A DNA stretch of 10,953 nt from Candidatus Brocadiaceae bacterium (GCA_030615435.1 JAUWZH010000064.1:1-10953); one strand, 5' to 3'; shown: positions 1-7,095, counted from the stretch's first letter. The notes: a model not told the origin generated them from the letters alone. Translations and numbers: made by a program.

Positions 1-300
1 GACCTGAGCGGCGTGATAGCGGGCAGACCCCGGCAGGTGGCGGCCCGCATCCCTCGGCCGGCCCTTGTGTTCGGGAGCGGGGTGGAGGCATACCCGCAGG
101 TGTTCCGACACCCCGGGGAGGCGGAACAGGACGGCGCGCTGCAGCCGGGGCCGCTCTGCCTCGCCGAAGGACTCGCCGTGAACGTGGCGAGGCTGGGCCT
201 GAAGAGACTCCGCGAAGGCCAGGGCGTGCATCCGATGCAACTGCTGCCTCGCTACTATCGCCGCACCGAGGCCGAGGAGAAGTTGCTGCGCCAAAGCTGA
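1..300 (+). CDS. tsaB: TsaB-like protein, 3' end (tRNA threonylcarbamoyladenosine biosynthesis)
   Basis: The reading frame is open from the left edge and stops at 298-300, leaving 99 C-terminal codons. The ending (LLPRYYRRTEAEEKLLRQS) matches the closing pattern of TsaB/YeaZ proteins, where a proline-aromatic-Y/L-R strand is followed by an acidic 'AE' segment. The upstream piece ALVFGSGVEAYPQVF fits the 'G.G...Y...L' stretch of the same family. TsaB is the scaffold partner of TsaD in making the t6A modification at position 37 of ANN-decoding tRNAs, in the cytoplasm. The N-terminal two thirds of a protein of about 230 residues lie outside the window, so the ASKHA-fold nucleotide-binding motifs cannot be seen. 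The call rests on the tail only. Confidence 0.7.
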   Translation, partial: DLSGVIAGRPRQVAARIPRPALVFGSGVEAYPQVFRHPGEAEQDGALQPGPLCLAEGLAVNVARLGLKRLREGQGVHPMQLLPRYYRRTEAEEKLLRQS

Positions 301-354
301 GCCGTCTTCCCCTCGGCCGCGGGGCATGAACATCCCACAGTCAGAGGGAGGCCA

Positions 355-831
355 ATGGGGAAAATGAAGATCGAAATAGGGAAGATCCTGTGTCCGGTTG
401 ATTTCTCTGACCACTCGGAACACGCCCTCCGCTACGCGGTGGCCTTCGCCAGCGCCTACGATGCGGAGCTGGAGATGCTGCACGTCGTCGAGCTGCCCTT
501 TCTTCCGCCCTATTCCGTGGCGGGGGTGCCGGAACTGCGATTGCCCGTGGAACAGATCCAGACCCAGTGCGAGGAGCTGCTCGGGGAGTTGACGAAGAGA
601 TACGGGGAACTCCACCCGAAGATCACCGGCAAGGTCGTGATGGGCACGCCCTTCCTGGAAATCATCCGCGAGGCGAGGGAGGGCGAGTTCGACCTCATCG
701 TGGTCGGCACGCACGGGCGCGCCGGGCTGAAACACGTCCTGATCGGCAGCGTCGCCGAGAAGGTCGTGCGCAAGGCCCCCTGCCCGGTGCTCAGCGTCAA
801 GAGTCCGGGACACGAGTTCGTGATGCCATGA
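355..831 (+). CDS. Universal stress protein, UspA family (ATP-binding type)
   Basis: A 158-residue single-domain Usp. The N-terminus KILCPVDFSDHSEHAL carries the nucleotide-contacting Asp (D16). Residues 113-132 hold the ATP-binding signature: D113, then G118-x2-G121-x9-G131-S132. The C-terminal strand CPVLSVK (143-149) is the family's dimerisation strand. Cytoplasmic Usps of this class bind ATP and help cells survive starvation, redox or respiratory stress; the specific role here is unknown. The start at 355 lies three bases after a GAGGGAGG ribosome binding site (344-351). A second in-frame ATG at 364 is twelve bases from it and would remove three residues, so the exact start is open. The stop overlaps the nrdJ start (ATGA, 828-831), so the two genes are probably co-transcribed and translationally coupled. 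Confidence 0.93.
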   Translation: MGKMKIEIGKILCPVDFSDHSEHALRYAVAFASAYDAELEMLHVVELPFLPPYSVAGVPELRLPVEQIQTQCEELLGELTKRYGELHPKITGKVVMGTPFLEIIREAREGEFDLIVVGTHGRAGLKHVLIGSVAEKVVRKAPCPVLSVKSPGHEFVMP

Positions 832-2573
832 GATGCCCGCTCACAGAGAACGCCCGGCGGGTGCTGGAAAGCCGCTACCTGAAAAAGGACCCCGCCGGCC
901 GGCCGGTTGAGGCGCCGGAGGACATGCTGGAGAGGGTGGCCCACAACGTTGCCTCGGCGGAACAGCGCTACCCCGCCGGCCCATCGGCCCGGGAGATGGA
1001 GGAGCAGTTCCTGGAGGCGATGACGGCGCTGGACTTCCTGCCGAACTCCCCCACCCTCATGAACGCCGGCCGGGAGCTGCAGCAGCTCGCCGCCTGTTTC
1101 GTGCTCGGCATTGAGGACTCCATCGAGAGCATCTTCGAGACGCTCAAGCGCAGCGCCCTCATCCACCAGAGCGGCGGAGGGACGGGCTTCTCCTTCTCCT
1201 CGGTGCGGCCCCGCGGGGATTACGTCTCCACCTCAGGCGGCGAGGCGAGCGGCCCCCTGTCCTTCATCCGCATCTTCAACGAGGCCACCGAGGCGATCAA
1301 CCAGGGGGGGTTCAGAAGGGGCGCCAACATGGCCATCCTCCGTGTTGACCATCCCGACGTCGAGGAGTTCGTCCGCGCCAAGGAACGGGAGGGGGAGCTG
1401 GTCAACTTCAACATCTCGGTCGCCCTCACCGACGCGTTCATGGAAGCGCTGGACGCGGGGAGGGACTATCCGCTGGTCAACCCCCGCACCGGACGTGTGG
1501 TGCGGCGGGCCTCGGCGCCGGAGACCTTCGAGCAGATCGTGCAGAACGCCTGGAAGAACGGCGAGCCGGGCGTGGTGTTCATTGACCGCGTCAACGAGCA
1601 GAACCCCACGCCGGCCCTGGGGCGAATCGAGGCCACCAACCCGTGCGGGGAGGCCCCGCTGCTGCCCTACGAGTCGTGCGTGCTCGGCTCGATCAACCTC
1701 TCCCACGTCCTCGCCGGCACGGCGCCGAAGTGCACCGTGGCCTGGGACAGGCTGCGGCGGCTGGTGCACATGGGCGTGCGGTTCCTGGACGACGTGCTCA
1801 CCGTCACCAGGTTTCCGCTGCCGCAGATCGAGCGGAACACCACCGCCAACCGCAAGGTCGGCCTCGGCGTGATGGGTTTTGCGGACATGCTGATCCGCAG
1901 GGGCATCGCCTACGACAGCCCGGCGGCGAAGGATGCGGCCGAGGAACTCATGAGGTTCCTCTCGCAGGAAGCGGACGCCGCCTCGGAGCGCCTCGCCGCC
2001 GAACGGGGGGCGTTTCCCAACTTCGAGCGCAGCATCTACGCCGAGCGCGGGCGTCCCCTGCGCAACGCCGTGCGAACCACCATAGCGCCCACCGGCTCCA
2101 TCAGCCTGATAGCGGGATGCTCGGGGGGCATCGAACCGATCTTCGCCGTGGCGTTCCGCCGCCGGGTGCTCGACGGAGAGTCCCTGCTGGAGGTCCACCG
2201 GGATTTCCTGCCCCTGTGCAGGCGCAGCGGGTTCGAGGTGCCCGACGAACTGATGGAGACGGTGCTGGAGACGGGTCGCGTGCGGCCGCTGGAGGAGCTG
2301 CCGGAGCCGGTGCGCAGGCTTTTCGTCACCAGCGCCGAGGTGCCCGTGGTGCAGCATCTCGGCGTGCAGGCCGCATTTCAGCGGCACACCGGAAACGCCG
2401 TTTCCAAGACGCTGAACCTGCCGCCCGAGAGCACCCCCGAGCAGGTCCGCGAGGTCTTCCTCAAGGCTTACGAGCTGGGCTGCAAGGGCGTGACCGTCTA
2501 CCGTGACACCAGCCGCCTCTCGCAGGTGCTCGCCACGGAGTGCTGCCGGCGGGGAGAAGGATGCAGCGTGTAG
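828..2573 (+). CDS. nrdJ: Adenosylcobalamin-dependent (class II) ribonucleoside-diphosphate reductase
   Basis: A 581-residue class II ribonucleotide reductase, which makes deoxyribonucleotides using a thiyl radical generated from coenzyme B12, with or without oxygen. NSPTLMNAG (73-81) precedes the first redox cysteine, C90. NPCGEAPLLPYESC (271-284) holds the catalytic set: N271, the thiyl-radical cysteine C273, E275 and the second redox cysteine C284. PTGSIS (421-426) is the phosphate-binding loop, and GCKGVTVYRD (551-560) is the usual end of the barrel. The tail carries C572, C573 and C579, likely the swinging thiols that re-reduce the active site. The protein begins almost directly at the core and I see no N-terminal ATP-cone domain. 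The start is the ATG overlapping the uspA stop; the open frame extends farther upstream, but only as a shadow of uspA. No cobalamin riboswitch precedes it. Confidence 0.95.
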   Translation: MRCPLTENARRVLESRYLKKDPAGRPVEAPEDMLERVAHNVASAEQRYPAGPSAREMEEQFLEAMTALDFLPNSPTLMNAGRELQQLAACFVLGIEDSIESIFETLKRSALIHQSGGGTGFSFSSVRPRGDYVSTSGGEASGPLSFIRIFNEATEAINQGGFRRGANMAILRVDHPDVEEFVRAKEREGELVNFNISVALTDAFMEALDAGRDYPLVNPRTGRVVRRASAPETFEQIVQNAWKNGEPGVVFIDRVNEQNPTPALGRIEATNPCGEAPLLPYESCVLGSINLSHVLAGTAPKCTVAWDRLRRLVHMGVRFLDDVLTVTRFPLPQIERNTTANRKVGLGVMGFADMLIRRGIAYDSPAAKDAAEELMRFLSQEADAASERLAAERGAFPNFERSIYAERGRPLRNAVRTTIAPTGSISLIAGCSGGIEPIFAVAFRRRVLDGESLLEVHRDFLPLCRRSGFEVPDELMETVLETGRVRPLEELPEPVRRLFVTSAEVPVVQHLGVQAAFQRHTGNAVSKTLNLPPESTPEQVREVFLKAYELGCKGVTVYRDTSRLSQVLATECCRRGEGCSV

Positions 2574-2618
2574 CACGTGGCAGGGAGAGGTTCCCTTCCC
2601 TCAGGGATCCCCAGAGGA

Positions 2619-2641
2619 GCCGGCAAGAGGCCCTTGCCGGC
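2619..2641 (+). terminator. Hairpin downstream of nrdJ, possible transcript end
   Basis: Perfect 9-bp GC-rich inverted repeat (GCCGGCAAG / CTTGCCGGC) with a 5-base loop, 46 bases after the nrdJ stop. There is no T-run directly after it; the first T-rich stretch is about 20 bases on. It could be a weak intrinsic terminator, an mRNA-stabilising stem or a site for factor-dependent ending. Confidence 0.4.
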
Positions 2642-2789
2642 ACGCGTGAGCGGCTGTAGGTGTTTCATTTTGAAGCGTTCCAGCATCCAAAATCCCGCCG
2701 CCTTGAAGCCGTGTCCAAAAAACATCCCAGGAGGCCACGAGGCGCCGCGAGACGCTTATCCTGCGCGTATTGATGGGTGAACCGGGCCC

Positions 2790-3542
2790 CTGGTGTATGG
2801 TAAGTGTCTTGACGGGGCCGCAGGCAAGCGCTCTCCCAGGAAGGTGCGCTACGGGCCGCATGAGGAGCCGGACGCGGTGCTGGTGGTCAGCGGCGTGCAG
2901 GAGGACGGATTCAGGCAGCATTTGGGCGTCTGGGCCGGAAATGCGGAGAGCGAGCAGAGGTGGTCGGAGGTGTTTGCGGAGCTCAAAGGACGCGGCCTGA
3001 AGGGTATGCGCTACGTGGTGAGCGACGATCGCCAGGGCATCCGGACGGCGGTGGCGCGGCACTTTCTGGGCGCACTGTGGCAGCGGCGCCAGGTGCACTT
3101 CAAGCGCAACGTCCTATGCAAGGTCAGAGAGCCAGGGACCGGGAGTGGGTGGCCTTGCTTCTGAAGGAGATCACCGACGCGCCGACGCTGGAGGAGGCCC
3201 GGGAGGCGCTGGGGCACGGGGTGGAAGAGCTCAGCAAAAGATACCCCGAGGTGGCGCGGATGCTGGAGGAGGAGGAGGGCGAAGAGATCCTGAGTGTTTA
3301 CGCGCTGCCTAAGGGGCATAGAAAGCGAATGCGCTCGACGAACATGCTGCAAGGCGGTGGTTTGAGGAGGTGCGGCGCAGGACGCGGGGGGTGAGGATTT
3401 TCCCGAACCGGGCCTCGTTGCGTGCGGCTGATCGGGCCCACTGCATGGAAGCGAATGGGGAGTGGCTGGAGCGGCGTTACCTGAGGATGGAGCCGGAGCG
3501 GATCGAGGAGGCGATGGTCGCCTGGCAGGCGGCGGGAAATGA
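2790..3542 (+). pseudogene. IS256-family (mutator-type) transposase, truncated and frameshifted
   Basis: Three consecutive pieces in three frames line up, in order, with an IS256-type DDE transposase. Piece 1 (about 2808-3118) reads LDG...KVRYG, VQEDGFRQHLGVWAGNAES, LKGRGLKGMRYVVSDD and WQRRQVHFKRNVL; this includes two of the catalytic acidic positions. Piece 2 (about 3119-3345) starts at RARDREWVALLLKEI and runs to RKRMRSTNML. Piece 3 (about 3349-3542) reads WFEEVRRRTRGVRIFPNR, with the third catalytic Glu, then EWLERRYLRMEPERIEEA. The first shift lies at an AGAGAG run near 3127-3132, where two bases look inserted. The second is near 3349-3358. The first 130-150 residues of the family are missing, and the family's QRC.VHF motif reads QRRQVHF. 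It is inactive by any reading. Confidence 0.85.
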
Positions 3543-3543
3543 G

Positions 3544-3584
3544 TCAGCGTGCTGCTCGCGTCCTCTTCGCTCGCAGCACGCTGA
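3544..3584. repeat. 12-bp perfect inverted repeat at the end of the transposase remnant
   Basis: TCAGCGTGCTGC (3544-3555) and GCAGCACGCTGA (3573-3584) form a perfect 12-bp stem around a 17-base loop. It lies between the end of the plus-strand transposase and the stop of the minus-strand prepilin gene. Neither side has a T-run, so an intrinsic terminator is not supported. It may be a subterminal structure of the insertion sequence. Confidence 0.6.
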
Positions 3585-3632
3585 TCCTGCAGATGTGAAA
3601 TTACACAACAATCTTAACTCTCGGGACTGTAA

Positions 3633-3638
3633 CCTCCT
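3633..3638 (-). promoter_or_regulatory. Orphan ribosome binding site downstream of the prepilin genes
   Basis: On the minus strand, AGGAGG begins one base after the stop codon of the downstream prepilin gene (TAA, 3642-3640). The ten bases AAAAGGAGGT equal those before the upstream prepilin gene, where a start codon follows within two to eight bases. Here no ATG, GTG or TTG follows at usable spacing; the insertion-sequence-like sequence begins instead. It may mark a third gene of the operon whose start was lost. Confidence 0.4.
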
Positions 3639-3639
3639 T

Positions 3640-4290
3640 TTAGTCGTTGGCTTCGAGCGTGGAGTCCCACGCATGGACCTCCATCAGGATTCCGCCCCGC
3701 CACAGACGGCTAAAGACGTTGAACTTGTATACGTCGGGGTCCTTATCCGGACGGGACGGGTTCGGGATCTCGGTGCTTCCCTGAGGGGCCTCGGACCAGT
3801 GGACGCTCAGGTCCACGCACAGAAGGTTGGCACCCGGCACGGCCCCCTTGCCCCTGTGGTTGATCCCGTCCTCGTTCAGGTCACCGAGTATCACGCGCGC
3901 TGGCACAGCACCGAAGATCACGTCGTCCTGGATATAGTCGGAATTGGCTATAAAAATTGGATCACCAGAATCGTCATACATGGCATCCCCTGCTTGGCCG
4001 CTAGGGCAGTCGAACGTCTTCAAGGAGTTCACATACGCCGGGTACAAAAACGCCAGCGACCGCTTGCTATTGATAAGATAAGCCCATGTGCCTGGGGCAT
4101 GCGGCCACGTTTGGTCATTGTCGTTCAAGTAGAACATGTACCCTACCCCTAGGTTATGCTCGTTGGTCTTGCACACAGCCTTACGCGACGCTGCACGAGC
4201 TCGCGCCAGGGCCGGCATGAGCATGGCCGCAAGGATTGCGATAATCGCCATAACTACCAGCAACTCGATCAACGTAAACGCTTTCTTCAT
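3640..4290 (-). CDS. Type IV prepilin/pseudopilin-like protein, downstream copy (H-X9-DG-like)
   Basis: A 216-residue protein with a class III prepilin leader: MKKA, then FTLIELLVVMAIIAILAAML with the conserved Glu at +5, a single hydrophobic helix that both anchors and polymerises. The residue before the cleavage point is Ala rather than the usual Gly, a variant seen in planctomycete-type prepilins. The soluble part has C40 and C95, and a C-terminal segment NHRG...GANLLCVDLSVHW (144-165) resembling the 'prepilin-type processing-associated H-X9-DG' domain, with DL instead of DG. GDLNEDGIN (136-144) looks like an EF-hand/dockerin loop. Start 4290 was chosen because AGGAGG and GGGAGG lie just upstream; an ATG at 4311 has no ribosome binding site. 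It is the second gene of a two-gene operon, 66 bases after its paralogue. It could belong to a type II secretion or type IV pilus system; which one cannot be told. Confidence 0.88.
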   Translation of the reverse strand: MKKAFTLIELLVVMAIIAILAAMLMPALARARAASRKAVCKTNEHNLGVGYMFYLNDNDQTWPHAPGTWAYLINSKRSLAFLYPAYVNSLKTFDCPSGQAGDAMYDDSGDPIFIANSDYIQDDVIFGAVPARVILGDLNEDGINHRGKGAVPGANLLCVDLSVHWSEAPQGSTEIPNPSRPDKDPDVYKFNVFSRLWRGGILMEVHAWDSTLEAND

Positions 4291-4356
4291 CAGCCTCCCG
4301 CCTCCTTTCATTACACTCTCTTATGTAAAAGACTACCGATTGCGCAACTTTCAACC

Positions 4357-4980
4357 TCAACCTTCATCTTCAAGGCTGGCGTCCTGAGGCATTCCGGTCG
4401 CTTCTTCGTACACGTCAGGATCCTTGTCCAGGAAATGCGGGTTCGGGATCGCGGTGCTCCCCTGAGGGGCCTCGGACCAGTGAACGCTAGTGTCGGCGCA
4501 CAGAAGGTTGGCACCCGGCACGACGTTCCTACCCCTGTGGTTGACCTCGTCGGCGTTCAGGTCACCGAGCACGACGCGCATTGGCACTCCGGTCTCAATA
4601 TCGTCGTCCTGGACATAGTCGGAATTGTTCACCTCCGGAATGCCATCTGCGTCCATATCCCGGTACATCGCCTCCCCTGCCTGACCGCTCGGACAGTCAA
4701 ATATCCCCAGAGAGCCCACATACTCCGGAAACAACGTTCCGAGCAGCTCCGCGCTCTTGTCCGCCCAGGTCACTTCGTCGGTTTGGAGCGGCCATTCCTG
4801 GCTATTCACATTGCGATAAAACGTGTACCCCACCCCTATGTCATGCTCGTGGGACTTGCAGACAGACTTACGGGCCTCCGAACGAGCCCGTGCCAGGGCC
4901 GGCATGAGCATAGCCGCGAGGATTGCGATGATAGCCATAACGACGAGCAACTCGATCAACGTGAATCCCTTTTTCACCAT
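4357..4980 (-). CDS. Type IV prepilin/pseudopilin-like protein, upstream copy (H-X9-DG-like)
   Basis: A 207-residue paralogue of the neighbouring prepilin. The leader MVKKG is followed by FTLIELLVVMAIIAILAAML, with canonical Gly before the cleavage point and Glu at +5. Shared landmarks with the neighbour include PALARAR, FDCPSGQAG (94-102), SDYVQDD (120-126), NHRG (147-150), GANLLCADTSVHWSE (156-170) and DKDPDVY (185-191); the extreme C-termini differ. DMDADGIPE (108-116) is an EF-hand-like acidic loop absent in that form from the other copy. Start 4980 lies eight bases from an AGGAGG; an ATG at 4986 is only two bases from it and is less likely. It is probably exported, cleaved by a prepilin peptidase and inserted in the inner membrane. 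It is the first gene of the operon served by the promoter at 5035-5063. Confidence 0.9.
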   Translation of the reverse strand: MVKKGFTLIELLVVMAIIAILAAMLMPALARARSEARKSVCKSHEHDIGVGYTFYRNVNSQEWPLQTDEVTWADKSAELLGTLFPEYVGSLGIFDCPSGQAGEAMYRDMDADGIPEVNNSDYVQDDDIETGVPMRVVLGDLNADEVNHRGRNVVPGANLLCADTSVHWSEAPQGSTAIPNPHFLDKDPDVYEEATGMPQDASLEDEG

Positions 4981-5034
4981 GATCATTACCTCCTTTTCTC
5001 CTTGGCGATGAGGTAGTCACATCGAACACGCTCT

Positions 5035-5063
5035 TGTATATCGGCACAGCGCCAGTCTGTCAA
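5035..5063 (-). promoter_or_regulatory. Sigma-70-type promoter of the prepilin operon
   Basis: Read on the minus strand: a perfect -35 TTGACA (5063-5058), a 17-base spacer and a -10 TATACA (5040-5035, four of six matches). Transcription would start near 5028, giving a leader of about 48 bases before the prepilin start at 4980, with AGGAGG in place. Confidence 0.7.
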
Positions 5064-5331
5064 GAAGAAAACGCCAAAAAAACTCTCGCCGCCCGCCTCA
5101 AACGCAGAGGCGGACATCACCCTCACGATCTCAGAAGGGCCTCTGGGGCGCTCCTGAGGGCTTCTGAAGGCTCGAACTGCGGAGGGAACCGAGCCGGCGC
5201 GGGCGGTCTCGTCGCTCGCCTGCTTTGGGGCGGGATGCGTGTTGGGGCAGACCCGTTGCAAAAAGCTGGGAATTGAGGGTTGATCTCCTGCGACCGCCGC
5301 CCGGCTCGCCTGCCGATCCCCCCTGCTCCGA

Positions 5332-5360
5332 TTGGCTCCTGCCGCATGGTCCGGTATAAT
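5332..5360 (+). promoter_or_regulatory. Sigma-70-type promoter upstream of tilS
   Basis: TTGGCT (5332-5337, four of six matches to the -35), a 17-base spacer and a perfect TATAAT (5355-5360). The predicted start point is near 5367, leaving a leader of about 145 bases before the preferred tilS ATG at 5511. An AGGAGG at 5364-5369 sits on or just before the start point. Confidence 0.65.
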
Positions 5361-5510
5361 CCCAGGAGGCGGCCGGTGAAGAGCGTAACGATGCTCCTGG
5401 AGGCGTCGCTGCTGGTCGGCAATGCTCAATACCGCCGAGGCAGGCCCCCCCGCTGGAAGAGATCCGGGCTCTTCCCGCTCCATGCTGTCGTCTCGATGTG
5501 CTCTCAGGGC

Positions 5511-6956
5511 ATGAATGAGCTGGTTGCCAGGACGCTGCAATTCATCCGGCTCCACGGCCTCCTCGAACGGGGCGAGGAGGTGCTGGTGGGCCTCAGCGGG
5601 GGGCCTGACTCGGTCGCGCTCGCGCTTGTCCTCCTGGAGCTGTCACGCTGCGGCGCCCTCCCACTGCGCATCCGCCTGGCGCACCTCAATCACTGCCTGC
5701 GCGGGGCGGAGTCCGACGCCGACGAAGAGTTCTGCCGCCGCTTTGCGGCCCGACATTCCCTGCCGATCGAAACCGCTCGCGTTGCCGTGCGGGAGGCGGT
5801 GCGCCGCGGCGAATCCCTCGAGGAGACGGCGCGGCGGGTCCGCTACCGCTTCCTCACGCAACTGGCCCGGCAGCAGCGGGTCAGGAGCGTCGTGCTCGGC
5901 CACCAGGCGGACGACGTCGCCGAGACCGTCGTGATGCGGCTGCTGCGCGGCTGCGGGCTGCGCGGCCTGGGAGCGCTGCCGCCCGAGCGACCCGCCGGGG
6001 GCGGGGAGGATGGCGTGCGTATCGTCCGTCCGCTTCTGGAGTTGCAAAAAGCCGATCTGCTGGAGTTCCTCTGCCGCCGCGGCGAGCCCTACCGCGTGGA
6101 CAGCTCCAACCGCCGGCTGGAGTTTCAGCGCAACCGCATCCGCCACGACCTCCTCCCCGTGCTGAAGAGGTGCTGTCCCGGATTCGCCCCCGCTTCCCTC
6201 TGCGCGCTGAACAGGGCGGCCGTGGAGCTCAACGCCCTGCTGGACGAGATGCTCGATCGGCGGTGGAACGCACTGTGCGTGGAGGCCCGCCCCGATGCCG
6301 TCGGGCTGGACGCAGGGCACTACCGCCGCCTTCCCCCACCCCTGCGCAAGCGGGCAGTGCGACGGGCTCTAAAGCAGCTTCTGCCGGGACCTCATTCACA
6401 GCCGGGGCTCACGCGCAAGCACTACGACGAGGCCGCCGAGCTCGCCGACCGACCCGTCGGAGCCGCGATCGCCCTGCCCGGAGGGCTGTTGGCGCGGCGC
6501 GAGCACGGTCTGCTCTACATCAGTCGCCCGTCGGCCGGGAGCTGCGCCCGGAGCGCCCGGCTCGAGGTTCCCGGTACGACAGTCGTGGACTGGGCGGGAC
6601 TGACGCTCAGGACCGAGGCGCTTCCCGCGCAACGGCTGGACAACGCGACCAGGCAGGCGGGGCCCCACGAGGCATTCCTGTCCCTCGAGGCCCTTTCGAT
6701 GCCGCTATCGGTACGCCGCCGCCGCCCGGGCGACCGCTTTCATCCCCTCGGCGCACCCGGCGGGCGCAAGCTGAAGGAGTTCTTCATAGACCGCAAGGTC
6801 CCCCGCCACCAGCGGGACCGCACCGCACTGCTCGTGGACGCCGCCGGCCGCATCGCCTGGGTAGTCGGCCACGAGATTGCTGAGCCGTTCAAACTCACCG
6901 GCGCCCGGGAACGCATACTGCACCTGGTGGCATCAAGACCCGATGCGGCAGGATAG
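5511..6956 (+). CDS. tilS: tRNA(Ile)-lysidine synthase
   Basis: A 481-residue TilS, which uses ATP to join lysine to C34 of the tRNA(Ile) CAU anticodon, so that it reads AUA and accepts isoleucine; the enzyme is cytoplasmic and usually essential. The N-type ATP pyrophosphatase domain starts at once: SGGPDS PP-loop at 29-34, LAHLNHCLRG (56-65), RYRFL (111-115), and GHQADDVAET (130-139) with the ATP- and tRNA-contacting residues. QRNRIRHDLLP (206-216) is the usual link to the middle substrate-binding domain. The C-terminal TilS domain is at about 398-470, with RRPGDRFHPLG (404-414) and KLKEFFIDRKVP (420-431). The ATG at 5511 fits the family's start (about 25 residues before the PP-loop), but its ribosome binding site is weak. 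In-frame GTG 5376, six bases after AGGAGG, would add 45 residues and is the main alternative. Confidence 0.93.
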   Translation: MNELVARTLQFIRLHGLLERGEEVLVGLSGGPDSVALALVLLELSRCGALPLRIRLAHLNHCLRGAESDADEEFCRRFAARHSLPIETARVAVREAVRRGESLEETARRVRYRFLTQLARQQRVRSVVLGHQADDVAETVVMRLLRGCGLRGLGALPPERPAGGGEDGVRIVRPLLELQKADLLEFLCRRGEPYRVDSSNRRLEFQRNRIRHDLLPVLKRCCPGFAPASLCALNRAAVELNALLDEMLDRRWNALCVEARPDAVGLDAGHYRRLPPPLRKRAVRRALKQLLPGPHSQPGLTRKHYDEAAELADRPVGAAIALPGGLLARREHGLLYISRPSAGSCARSARLEVPGTTVVDWAGLTLRTEALPAQRLDNATRQAGPHEAFLSLEALSMPLSVRRRRPGDRFHPLGAPGGRKLKEFFIDRKVPRHQRDRTALLVDAAGRIAWVVGHEIAEPFKLTGARERILHLVASRPDAAG

Positions 6957-7054
6957 CAGCCCCCCTGGCCAGAGCCGCATCACAGGCCCCGCCCCGCGAG
7001 AAAGCAGATGGCCCTCCGGCGCAAGAGGCCTCAATTCTTTCACCGATTTCGCCC

Positions 7055-7082
7055 TTGACACAGCCGGAAGGGATGATATAAT
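7055..7082 (+). promoter_or_regulatory. Near-consensus sigma-70-type promoter of the DUF134/DUF5320 block
   Basis: Perfect -35 TTGACA (7055-7060), a 16-base spacer and a perfect -10 TATAAT (7077-7082). The expected start point is near 7089, about 22 bases before the DUF134 ATG. So strong a core promoter would be expected to need repression, and the palindrome overlapping its start point fits that. Confidence 0.85.
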
Positions 7083-7095
7083 GAACATATGTTCA
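7082..7095. promoter_or_regulatory. 14-bp palindromic operator over the transcription start
   Basis: TGAACATATGTTCA is a perfect 14-base palindrome. It shares its first T with the -10 box and covers the predicted start point, so a bound dimer would block RNA polymerase. The sequence resembles operators of ArsR/SmtB-family metal sensors, which often contain TGAACA...TGTTCA half sites. No ArsR gene is in the window; the adjacent DUF134 helix-turn-helix protein is the other candidate. The palindrome is seen; the regulator is inferred. Confidence 0.7.

Larger units (their letters stand above)
2790..3628 (+). mobile_element. IS256-family insertion sequence remnant
   Basis: This covers the transposase pseudogene plus a likely right terminus. 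Positions 3594-3628 contain an AT-rich stretch (TGTGAAATTACACAACAAT, then CTTAACTC) that resembles the 'TTTACACAA..TCTTGACAC' layout common at IS256-family ends. I found no matching left terminal repeat between 2574 and 2800, in keeping with the missing transposase N-terminus. No target-site duplication could be identified. The boundaries are estimates. Confidence 0.5.
4981..5510. other. Divergent intergenic region between the prepilin operon and tilS
   Basis: About 530 bases with no convincing gene. It holds a minus-strand promoter for the prepilins (5035-5063) and a plus-strand promoter (5332-5360). An imperfect inverted repeat, CAGAAGGGCCTC against GAGGGCTTCTG, lies around 5139-5170. The open frames across the region on either strand show no family motif and no plausible start signal. 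I recognise no tRNA, SRP RNA or riboswitch. Confidence 0.6.

Noticed and set aside
1233..2576. Long minus-strand open frame of 447 codons opposite nrdJ
   Set aside because: It mirrors a strongly conserved nrdJ, has no family motif, and is explained by the GC-rich third codon positions of the plus-strand gene.
3370..5016. Plus-strand open frames of 260 and 286 codons (3370-4152 and 4156-5016)
   Set aside because: They lie opposite the two prepilin genes, whose minus-strand translations have clear prepilin leaders; only the first 170 or so bases of the former are real, as transposase remnant.
4986..5555. Minus-strand open frame of 189 codons upstream of the prepilins
   Set aside because: It would cover the prepilin promoter and the tilS start, shows no domain-like pattern, and has no ribosome binding site of note.
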